A DNA stretch of 20,293 bases, taken from positions 1 through 20,293 of the forward strand of contig CAJNDS010001394.1 of NCBI GenBank assembly GCA_905221605.1, written 5' to 3'. Each line of letters opens with the position of its first letter. The stretch's first letter is position 1. This stretch comes from Symbiodinium natans (taxonomy: Eukaryota > Sar > Dinophyceae > Suessiales > Symbiodiniaceae). This document shows, piece after piece, positions 13,763-20,293 of the stretch. The notes under the pieces were generated by a model. The model made no database searches. It saw only the letters and a program-made list of their open reading frames with translations, and was not told where the DNA came from. The position numbers and the translations under genes are program-made.

Positions 13763-15680
13763 GAAGGGAGGTGGGTGGTTCGGGGTGCCCGAATACGTTT
13801 GAATATTCCGGGGAGGCCCGGCTTTGTGATTTTGTCTTCGGGGGAATTCGTAATTTAGTATTCGGGGGAGGTCCGGCTTCGTAATTTTCGCAGTTTAGTA
13901 TTCGGGGGAGGCCTGGCTTCGTAACTAAGTATTCCCGGGGAGGCCCGGCTTCATAGTTTAGTATTCGGGGGAGGCCCGGCTTCGCAATTTAGTATTCCGG
14001 GGAGGCCCGGCTTCGCAATTTAGTATTCCGGGTAGGCCCGAGTACTGTTTGTTAGGCTGTTTTAGTGGAACTCACGAGTACCAAGGCTTGGGAAGGCCCC
14101 GTAGGTTTAAGGAAAGTGACCATTTAGCCTCCCAGGTGTTTTGCGTGAATTTACTTAAACTCGGCACGTCAGCAGTTTAGACAGATAGTTTGGAAAATTC
14201 AGAGTGATATCACAAACAATATCTATTTATTTCGTCTTGAGGGTTTAGGGTTTAGGGTTAGGGTCCAGGCTTCTCAAGGAGTCGTATGCCAAGTAGTTGA
14301 AAATGGTGCTCAACAGGCTTCGAACCTCCACCCCCACCCTAGAACCTAAACCCTAAACCCTAAACCCTAACCCTAAACCCTAAACCCTAAACCCTATACG
14401 TTAAACCCTAACCCCTAACCCCCAACCCCTGACCCCTAAACCCTAATCCCGACCTGGGTCTGAGCATCCTCGAGCACCAGCTTTATGGTGGCCGCTGGGT
14501 CCTTGCTTGCGAAGCGGCCGAGGACGCCAAAGGCCGCAGCCCAGGTTGAAGTCCTCACCCTAAGGTTTAGGGTTTAGGGTTTAGGGTTCAGGGTTTAGGG
14601 TTTAGGGTTTAGGGTTTAGGGTTTAGGGTTTTGGGGTTTAGAGAGTTTAGGGTTTAGGGGTAAACCCTACCCAAACCCCATAACCCTATAACCCGATTGT
14701 AACCCTATTGTCATTATAAGCCTATAACCCTGTAACCCTGAAAAGAAATAAGCCCGGAATCCTGAACACTATATAGACCCTATAACCCTAGACTCGACAT
14801 TGCGAAGCCTGAGTTCCTAAACCCCAGCTCCTAAAACCCGAAGACGGGCTGTGGCTCCAGTCGACACTCCTAAATCGCAAATCATTACACTCTATAAGCC
14901 CCTATAAGTTTATGGTTTAGGATTTAGGGTTTAGGGTTAGGGGTTTAGGGTTTGGGGTTTAGGGTTTACGGCTTGAATAAGACCCATGGCAGGTCAACAA
15001 GCAAAAGAATGGGGTGTCCAGCAGCTGAGGCATGCAAAGGGTGCCTTCTTGTGTTTCTAGCGTGGCCCTATTTGGATCCGAAGAATGGGCCTAAGGGTTG
15101 GTTTAGGGTTTAGGGTTTAGGGTTTAGGGTTTAGGGTTTAGGGTTTAGGGTTTAGGGTTAGGTTTAGGGTTTAGGGTTTAGGGTTTAGGGTTTAGGGTTT
15201 AGGGTTTAGGGTTTAGGGTTTAGGGTTTAGGGTTTAGGGTTTAGGGTTTAGGGTTTAGGGTTGAGGTTTAGGATTTAGGGTTTAGGGTTTAGGGTTTAGG
15301 GTTTAGGGTTTGGGGTCCTAGCAACGAGGCGGTCCTGGCCACGGCGGACTCGACCTTTCTCCGCGTGTCTTCTGGCAACTCCTGGAAGGCTTTGCGGAGG
15401 TCGGCTGCCGAAGCTCCTGCAACAACATAGGGTTTAGGGTTTAGGGTTTAGGGTTTAGGGTTTAGGGTTTAGGGTTTAGGGTTTAGGGTTTAGGGCTTCA
15501 GGGCTTCAGGGCTTCAGGGCTTTGAAGGGTTCAGGGAGTGCAGGGCTTGGGGGTTTCGGGCTTGCTTCGGCTTCAAACTTAGAAAGTTGGGAGGGTTGAT
15601 CAGAGCGACTCCCTGCCGCCCACCCAGAAGTTGGAGGCTCCTGCGAGCTCCGCGCCATAGGTGGAAGCAGCACTGCCCAT
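12377..15680 (-). CDS. Unrecognised multi-exon gene with introner-type introns
   Basis: Proposed exons on the minus strand: a possible first exon starting at 15680 (MGSAASTYGAELAG), 15326-15416, 14454-14553, 13356-13444, 13105-13226, 12838-13029, 12564-12736 and 12377-12459 with TGA. Joins between 15326-15416 and 14454-14553, and among the last four, keep frame to the base. The product would be about 300 residues, largely helical-looking and soluble, with no signal or membrane segment seen. MGxxxS at the start would suit N-myristoylation if that is the true start. I do not recognise a family. The entry phase of 13356-13444 does not match 14454-14553, so one boundary or an exon is wrong or missing. 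Confidence 0.5.
12460..12563 (-). mobile_element. Introner element 2 (104-bp GT-AG intron with inverted ends)
   Basis: In + coordinates it starts CTATACTCCCCTTAG and ends AAGGGGGATATAG, inverted repeats of one another, with the 4-bp duplication GCAC at 12456-12459 and 12560-12563. On the minus strand one duplicate gives the GT donor (GTGCCTATA) and the element's end gives the AG (GTATAG). Removing 104 nt restores an unbroken frame. It is homologous to 12737-12837. Confidence 0.85.
12564..12736 (-). CDS. Exon between two introner elements
   Basis: 57 full codons with split codons at both ends. It reads HMEAHEGLVQSILFPTVMMG, continues through PKDDRIVSLVQLFTS and ends ASSLQDA. It joins upstream as ADALQ-HMEAHEG and downstream as LQDAG-AWKELV, each time through an element of the same family. 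Confidence 0.75.
12737..12837 (-). mobile_element. Introner element 1 (101-bp GC-AG intron with inverted ends)
   Basis: It has the same terminal inverted repeats as element 2 and a similar interior (ATCCTCTTGGGTTT, AATTCCCAAGGGGGATATAG). The 4-bp duplication is GTGC at 12733-12736 and 12834-12837. Read on the minus strand the duplicate is GCAC, so the donor is GC rather than GT, and the AG comes from GTATAG. Removal keeps the frame (ADALQHMEAHEG). Confidence 0.85.
12838..13029 (-). CDS. Exon of the introner-split gene
   Basis: 63 codons with split codons at both ends: VPLLEYGYWASKDMNGTYRG, then IMYYLEKPAAKASGTIW, and SKLLQFLRADAL before the introner. The 3' boundary is firm. The 5' boundary depends on whether 13030-13104 is an intron; the frame is open through it. 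Confidence 0.6.
13030..13104 (-). mobile_element. Possible third intron-type element with inverted GGTACCCTTT ends
   Basis: On the minus strand GGTACCCTTT occurs near the left end and its complement AAAGGGTACC near the right, around a T-rich and A-rich interior. Splicing from ACTTG-GTGGCC to CAAAAAAG would remove 75 nt and keep frame (SDTW-VPLLEYG). No target duplication is clear and the frame reads through unspliced, so this is tentative. Confidence 0.35.
13105..13226 (-). CDS. Candidate exon of the introner-split gene
   Basis: After GACTAG the minus strand reads ERRSTRLRIYHTEHTNRPSN, then KTFVSELMATCATGNPMSDT. The preceding triplet in frame is a stop, so an acceptor here is required. Entry is phase 0, matching the exit of 13356-13444. 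No family recognised. Confidence 0.45.
13356..13444 (-). CDS. Candidate exon (KDILQSLKQTERR)
   Basis: Twenty-nine codons, KDILQSLKQTERRYSGWQRF then AAERVWDAL, ending at a GTATTTC donor in phase 0. The 5' end could be GGAAGCAG (13445) or further upstream, since the frame stays open (LGFLCWGSRVEAV). A second frame upstream (NPGVQRQVKEETGAPWFSVL) is also coding-like, hinting at another boundary or a frame switch near 13450. Confidence 0.45.
13560..13761 (+). repeat. Short TTTAGGG array, 14-bp GCGAAA repeats and a 29-nt poly-G
   Basis: Three TTTAGGG units (13560-13582), then about six copies of a 14-bp unit resembling GTTTTGAGCGAAAC (about 13611-13700), then an uninterrupted run of 29 G (13733-13761). 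No coding signal. Confidence 0.85.
13795..14045 (+). repeat. Diverged relative of the terminal satellite
   Basis: About seven copies of a roughly 32-bp unit containing TTTAGTATTCGGGGGAGGC and CCGGCTTCG. The same words (TTTAGTATTGGGGGGAAGC, CCGGGCTCG) make up the satellite beyond 16330, so this is an older or separately evolved copy about 2.3 kb from the main array. Confidence 0.8.
14240..14453. repeat. TTTAGGG units, unique spacer and CCCTAAA array
   Basis: TTTAGGG at 14240-14262 and CCCTAAA with CCCCTAA variants at 14346-14450. The second abuts the exon at 14454-14553. The preceding block 14046-14239 shows no exon. Confidence 0.8.
14454..14553 (-). CDS. Exon of the unrecognised 15.7-12.4 kb gene
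   Basis: One base and 33 codons: TSTWAAAFGVLGRFASKDPA then ATIKLVLEDAQTQ. Acceptor GGGTGAG, donor GTCGGG, phase 0 exit. The leading base completes a Ser codon begun by the exon at 15326-15416. CCCTAAA lies on the left and TTTAGGG on the right in + coordinates. Confidence 0.65.
14554..15325. other. Intron with CCCTAAA at both coding-strand ends
   Basis: Between two well supported exons. In + coordinates TTTAGGG arrays lie at 14562-14660, 14915-14970 and 15101-15315, so on the coding strand both ends carry CCCTAAA, unlike the kinase introns. The unique part (14665-14910) holds words such as TAACCCTATAACCC and no exon. Confidence 0.55.
15101..15315 (+). repeat. Long TTTAGGG array (about 30 units)
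   Basis: Nearly perfect units with two short ones, lying next to the donor of the exon at 15326-15416. Confidence 0.95.
15326..15416 (-). CDS. Exon of the unrecognised 15.7-12.4 kb gene
   Basis: Two bases, 29 codons and two bases: ASAADLRKAFQELPEDTRRK then VESAVARTA. The acceptor is strong (TTGTTGCAG) and the donor is GTTGCT. The charged, helix-forming composition is clearly protein-like, but no family is recognised. It splices in phase to 14454-14553. Confidence 0.65.
15430..15545 (+). repeat. TTTAGGG array grading into GGGCTTCA units
   Basis: About nine TTTAGGG units followed by three GGGCTTCA repeats, upstream on the coding strand of the acceptor at 15417-15418. Confidence 0.85.
15600..15680 (-). 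CDS. Possible first exon, MGSAAS start
   Basis: The minus strand has ATG at 15678-15680 followed by GSAASTYGAELAGASNFWV and an in-frame TGA at 15600-15602. Several donors are possible: GA after GCAG, GC after GTGG, or GT after TTCTGG. Only the first two give the phase needed by 15326-15416, so the 3' end is not fixed. It lies 146 bp downstream of the upstream gene's stop. The MGxxxS start would suit N-myristoylation. Confidence 0.4.
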   Translation of the reverse strand: MGSAASTYGAELAGASNFWVGGRESL

Positions 15681-15703
15681 GGCTTGCTTAGGGGTTCGGG
15701 GGG

Positions 15704-15806
15704 CTAAACCCTAAACCCTAAACCCTAAACCCTAAACCCTAAACCCTAAACCCTAAACCCTAAACCCTAAACCCTAAACCCTAAACCCTAAACCCTAAAC
15801 TCTAAA
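15704..15806 (-). repeat. CCCTAAA array between two genes
   Basis: About 14 units. On the coding strand it separates the stop at 15826 from the possible start at 15680, so telomeric repeats here may be intergenic rather than intronic. Confidence 0.9.
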
Positions 15807-15825
15807 GGGCCTCGACTTGTCCTGG

Positions 15826-15924
15826 CTAGAGTCTTCGCTGACTTGTCTGATCCGAAGGGCTTGCCGAACATGTGCCGTGTTCAGAGATTCCGGCATCCTT
15901 GGTGCGGAAAACCCGCATGTCGGC
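15826..15924 (-). CDS. Candidate terminal exon of an upstream gene
   Basis: After GTTGTCAG the minus strand reads ADMRVFRTKDAGISEHG, then TCSASPSDQTSQRRL and TAG at 15826-15828. A second frame from an internal ATG (MFGKPFGSDKSAKTLARTSR) is also coding-like, so a boundary or frame switch near 15865 is possible. The 152-codon plus frame across this region ends in poly-Gly and is not credible. Confidence 0.45.
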   Translation of the reverse strand, partial: ADMRVFRTKDAGISEHGTCSASPSDQTSQRRL

Positions 15925-16329
15925 CTGACAACTCGCCCACCCCTACGCCACACTAGGAATCAAAAAGCACTGCCAAGCCCGAATCCCCAAAGCCCTGAAC
16001 CCCTAAAGCCCTCAATCCCCAAAGCCCAAAGCTCGAAACCCTTGAAAAAACTAAACCCCCCAAAGCCCGAACCCCTCGATCCCAAACCCTCGAAGCCTTT
16101 GAGTGTTTTGGGAGAATGGGGGGAAAGGTGGGGGAAAGGGGCGGGCGGCCGGCGGGAAGGGGGAAGGGGGGGGGGGGTGGGCGGGGGGGGAGGGGGGGGG
16201 AGGGTGGGGAAGGTCTCTTCAAAGGATTTGGGGTTTAAGGTTGGGATGTTCCCCCCCTCTACTAACAATCCTTAATAGGGGTTATGGTTATGTACGAAGG
16301 ACCTTTAGGTATAATGTGAGGTAGCCTCT
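15925..16329. other. Degenerate CCCTAAA and G-rich low-complexity region
   Basis: Degenerate units (CCCCAAAGCCC, CCCTCAA) run to about 16095, then a G-rich purine stretch with several poly-G runs (16110-16210), then a short unique piece leading into the satellite. No gene seen. Confidence 0.7.
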
Positions 16330-19300
16330 TTGTTTAGTATTGGGGGCCTAGCCCGGGCTTCCCCCCAATACTGAATCACGAGCCCGGGCCTCCCCCCAAT
16401 ACTAAATCACGAGCCCGGCCCTCCCCCCAATACTAAATCACGAGCCCGGGCCTCCCCCCAATACTAAATCACGAGCCCGGCCCTCCCCCCAATACTAAAT
16501 CACGAGCCCGGGCTTCCCCCCAATACTAAATCACGAGCCCGGGCTCGTAATTTAGTATTGGGTGAATTTCTATTTCAAAGATTTCAAAGATTTCAAAGGT
16601 TGCAAAAGGCGGGGGAAACTCCCGGGAAGTTTCCCAAACCTTTTGCAACCTTTGAAATCTTTGAAATAGAAATTCCCCCCGGGCTTCCCCAATACTAAAC
16701 CACGAGCCCGGGCTTCCCCCCAATACTAAATCACGAGCCCGGGCTTCCCCCCAATATTAAATCACGAGCCCGGGCTTCACCCCTAATACTAAATCACGAG
16801 CCCAGCCCTCCCCCCAATACTAAATCACGAGCCCGGCCCTCCCCCCAATACTAAATCACGAGCCCGGGCTTTTTCCCCCCCCCCCAATACTAAATCACGA
16901 GCCCGGGCTCGTAATTTAGTATTGGGGGAATTTCTATTTCAAAGATTTCAAAGATTTCAAAGATTTCAAAGATTTCAAAGGTTGCAAAAGGCGAGGGAAA
17001 CTCCCGGGAAGTTTCCCAAACCTTTTGCAACCTTTGAAATCTTTGAAATAGAAATTCCCCCCGGGCTTCCCCAATACTAAACCACGAGCCCGGGCTTCCC
17101 CCCAATACTAAATCACGAGCCCGGGCTTCCCCCCAATACGAAATCACGAGCCCGGGCTTCACCCCTCATACTAAATCACGAGCCCGGCCCTCCCCCCAAT
17201 ACTAAATCACGAGCCCGGGCCTCCCCCCAATACTAAATCACGAGCCCGGCCCTCCCCCAAATACTAAATCACGAGCCCGGGCCTCCCCCCAATACTAAAT
17301 CACGAGCCCGGGCTCGTAATTTAGTATTGGGGGAATTTCTATTTCAAAGATTTCAAAGGTTGCAAAAGGCGGGGGAAACTCCCGGGAAGTTTCCCAAACC
17401 TTTTGCAACCTTTGAAATCTTTGAAATCTTTGAAATCTTTGAAATAGAAATTCCCGCCGGGCTTCCCCCCAATATTACATCACGAGCCCGGGCTTCACCC
17501 CTAATACTAAATCACGAGCCCAGCCCTCCCCCCAATACTAAATCACGAGCCCGGGCCTCCCCCCAATACTAAATCACGAGCCCGGCCCTCCACCCAATAC
17601 TAAATCACGAGCCCGCGCTTCCCCCCAATACTAAATCACGAGCCCGCGCTTCCCCCCAATACTAAATCACGAGCCCGGGCTTCCCCCCAATACTAAATCA
17701 CGAGCCCGGGCTCGTAATTTAGTATTGGGGGAATTTCTATTTCAAAGATTTCAAAGATTTCAAAGATTTCAAAGGTTGCAAAAGGCGGGGGAAATTCCCG
17801 GGAAGTTTCCCAAACCTTTTGCAACCTTTGAAATCTTTGAAATCTTTGAAATCTTTGAAATAGAAATTCCCCCCGGGCTTCCCCAATACTAAACCACGAG
17901 CCCGGGCTTCCCCCCAATGCTAAATCACGAGCCCGGGCTTCCCCCCAATACTAGATCACGAGCCCGGGCTCGTAATTTAGTATTGGGGGAACAAAGATTT
18001 CAAAGATTTCAAAGATTTCAAAGGTTGCAAAAGGCGGGGGAAACTCCCGGGAAGTTTCCCAAACCTTTTGCAACCTTTGAAATCTTTGAATTCTTTGAAA
18101 TCTTTGAAATAGAAATTCCCCCCGGGCTTCCCCAACACTAAACCACGAGCCCGGGCTTCCCCCCCAATACTAAATCACGAGCCCGGGCTTCCCCCCAATA
18201 CTAGATCACGAGCCCGGGCTCGTAATTTAGCATTGGGGGAATTTCTATTTCAAAGATTTCAAAGATTTCAAAGGTTGCAAAAGGCGGGGGAAATTCCCGG
18301 GAGTTTCCCCGCCTTTTGCAACCTTTGAAATCTTTGAAATCTTTGAAATAGAAATTCCCCCAATACTAAATTACGAGCCCGGGCTTCCCCCCAATACTAA
18401 ATCACGAGCCCGGGCTTTCCCCCAATACTAAATCACGAGCCCGGGCTTCCCCCCAATACTAAATCACGAGCCCGGCCCTCCCCCCAATACTAAATCACGA
18501 GCCCGGCCCTCCCCCCAATACTAAATCACGAGCCCGGGCTTCCCCCCAATACTAAATCACGAGCCCGGGCTCGTAATTTAGTATTGGGGGAATTTCGATT
18601 TCAAAGATTTCAAAGATTTCAAAGATTTCAAAGGTTGCAAAACGCGGGGGAAACTCCCGGGAAGTTTCCCAAACCTTTTGCAACCTTTGAAATCTTTGAA
18701 ATCTTTGAAATCTTTGAAATAGAAATTCCCGCCGGGCTTCCCCAATACTAAACCACGAGCCCGGGCTTCCCCCCAATACTAAATCACGAGCCCGGGCTTC
18801 CCCCCAATATTAAATCACCAGCCCGGGCTTCACCCCTAATACTAAATCACGAGCCCGGCCCTCCCCCCAATACTAAATCACGAGCCCGGGCCTCCCCCCA
18901 ATACTAAATCACGAGCCCGGCCCTCCCCCCAATACTAAATCACGAGCCCGGGCTTCCCCCCAATACTAAATCACGAGCCCGGGCTCGTAATTTAGTATTG
19001 GGGGAATTTCTATTTCAAAGACTTCAAAGATTTCAAAGATTTCAAAGGTTGCAAAAGGCGGGGGAAACTCCCGGGAAGTTTCCCAAACCTTTTGCAACCT
19101 TTGAAATCTTTGAAATCTTTGAAATCTTTGAAATAGAAATCCCCCCCGGGCTTCCCCAATACTAAACCACGAGCCCGGGCTTCCCCCCAATACTAAATCA
19201 CGAGCCCGGGCTTCCCCCCAATATTAGATCACGAGCCCGGGCGTTCACCCCAATACTAATCACGAGCCCGGCCCTCCCCCCACTACTAAATCAAGTAGCC

Positions 19301-19390
19301 CGGTCCTCCCCCCAATACTAAATCCGAGGCCCGGCCCTCCCCCCAAATACAAATCACGAGCCCCGGGCCTCACCCCCAATACTAAATCAC
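16330..19390 (-). repeat. Satellite of 31-bp units with embedded palindromes
   Basis: The unit is AGCCCGGGC joined to TTCCCCCCAATACTAAATCACG variants (31 bp; TT/CC and GGGC/GGCC alternatives alternate). About every 250-430 bp it is interrupted by a palindrome of 120-175 bp beginning GGGGGAATTTCTATTTC and ending GAAATAGAAATTCCCCC. Palindromes begin near 16545, 16908, 17309, 17708, 17969, 18211, 18569 and 18985. Arms carry 1-5 copies of TTTCAAAGA or its complement, a TTGCAAAAGG block and an asymmetric centre near CCCGGGAAG. The open frames giving repeated FEI are a product of the 9-bp repeat and are not genes. Confidence 0.95.
18211..18385. repeat. Most complete palindrome of the satellite (arms about 83 bp)
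   Basis: Left and right arms are reverse complements except for one substitution (AGCATTG versus AGTATTG) and one G-run length difference. The centre is TTCCCGGGA. It differs from neighbours, whose right arms end GGGCTTCCCCAATACTAAACC and have CCAAACC instead of CCGCC at the centre. Confidence 0.9.
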
Positions 19391-20293
19391 GAGCCCGGGC
19401 TCGTGGTTTAGTATTGGGGAAGCCCGGCGGGAATTTCTATTTCAAAGATTTCAAAGATTTCAAAGATTTCAAAGGGTGCAAAAGGTTTGGGAAACTTCCC
19501 GGGAGTTTCCCCCGCCTTTTGCAACCTTTGAAATCTTTGAAATCTTTGAAGTCTTTGAAATAGAAATTCCCCCAATACTAAATTACGAGCCCGGGCTCGT
19601 GATTTAGTATTGGGGGGAAGCCCGGGCTCGTGATTTAGTATTGGGGGGAAGGGCCGGGCTCGTGATTTAGTATTGGGGGAAAGCCCGGGCTCGTAATTTA
19701 GTATTGGGTGGATGGGGGCCGGGCTCGTGATTAATATTGCTGAGGCCCGGTGGGGGGAAATTTTTCTAATTTCCAGATTTCAATCATGTTCAAAAGATTT
19801 CAAAGGTCAAAAGGCGGGGGAAACTCCCGGAAGTTTCCAAACCGTTTGCAACCTTTGAAATCTTTGAAATCCTTTGAATAGAAATTCCCCCAAACTAATG
19901 AACGATCCCGTGCTCGTGCTTTAGTATTGGGTGGGGAAGCCCGGGCTCGTGATTTAGTATTGGGGGGAGGGCCGGGCTCGTGATTTAGTATTGGGGGGAG
20001 GCCCGGGCTCGTGATTTAGTATTGGGGGGAGGGCCGGGCTCGTGATTTAGTATTAGGGGTGAAGCCCGGGCTCCTGATTTAGTATTGGGGGGAAGCCCGG
20101 GCTCGTGATTTAGTATTGCGGGGTAGCCCGGGCTCGTGGTTTAGTATTGGGGAAGCCCGGCGGGAATTTCTATTTCAAAGATTTCAAAGATTTCAAAGAT
20201 TTCAAAGGTTGCAAAAGGTTTGGGAAACTTCCCAGGAGTTTCCCCCGCCTTTTGCAACCTTTGAAATCTTTGAAATCTTTGAAATCTTTGAAA
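19391..20293 (+). repeat. Satellite in inverted orientation
   Basis: From the GAGCCCGGGCTC palindrome at 19391-19402 onward, the 31-bp units read CGTGATTTAGTATTGGGGGG and the palindromes (about 19430, 19750 and 20165) are reverse complements of those before. The module near 19700-19890 is the most eroded of all. The last module is cut by the window end. Confidence 0.9.

Noticed and set aside
15817-16324. Plus and minus frames of 70-150 codons with poly-Pro or poly-Gly tails
   Set aside because: They read through degenerate CCCTAAA units and G-rich low-complexity DNA. The supported coding here is the minus exon at 15826-15924.
16526-19190. Several 65-90 codon frames with repeated FEIFEIFEI and RFQRFQ on both strands
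   Set aside because: They are translations of the 9-bp TTTCAAAGA repeat and its complement in palindromic satellite modules. The same peptide appears at every module, which is expected from the DNA repeat.
16330-20293. CRISPR array
   Set aside because: The 31-bp units are contiguous with no unique spacers, and the context is eukaryotic.

Overview
This window looks like nuclear DNA of a eukaryote with a TTTAGGG-type telomere repeat, most likely a dinoflagellate (for example a Symbiodiniaceae or Polarella-like alga). That is an inference. It rests on four things seen here: coding sequence broken into short exons of 27-300 bp; splice sites that include GC as well as GT donors; about 100-bp introns with terminal inverted repeats and 4-bp target duplications (introner elements); and all exon chains I could join lying on the minus strand, as in one-way dinoflagellate gene arrays. 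Other TTTAGGG lineages (green algae, plants, chromerids, cryptophytes) are not excluded. No bacterial-style gene is present, and long open frames are mostly misleading here.

Layout. From 1 to about 15.8 kb, dozens of arrays of TTTAGGG (or CCCTAAA on the + strand), mostly 30-230 bp long, alternate with unique islands. Many islands with CCCTAAA on their left and TTTAGGG on their right read as protein. Islands with the opposite flanks behave as intron interiors. Read on the coding strand, most introns therefore open with TTTAGGG repeats and close with CCCTAAA repeats.

Exon chains, all minus strand. (1) A terminal exon of an upstream gene at 15826-15924. (2) An unrecognised gene running from about 15680 (possible start, MGSAAS) to a stop at 12377, with exons at 15326-15416, 14454-14553, 13356-13444, 13105-13226, 12838-13029, 12564-12736 and 12377-12459; its last two introns are introner elements and splice in frame to the base. 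(3) The C-lobe of a CaMK/CDPK-like protein kinase from 11255 to 5544, rebuilt from seven exons including a 27-nt microexon; DFG, GT-x-x-YMSPQ, DVW-S-x-G, R-x-T and ALEHPF motifs fall in the right order and spacing. (4) Unrecognised exons at 5274-3741 that are mutually in phase and may be a separate gene or a C-terminal extension of the kinase. (5) Unrecognised exons between 3139 and 735.

From 16.33 kb to the end the window is a satellite: a 31-bp unit built on AGCCCGGGC plus CAATACTAAATCACG, interrupted about every 250-430 bp by long palindromes whose arms carry a variable number of a 9-bp TTTCAAAGA repeat. The orientation of the satellite flips at about 19397. A diverged relative of the 31-bp unit sits at 13800-14045.

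Exon boundaries were set by eye from reading frame, splice dinucleotides, phase agreement and, for the kinase, family spacing. No transcript or database evidence was available.
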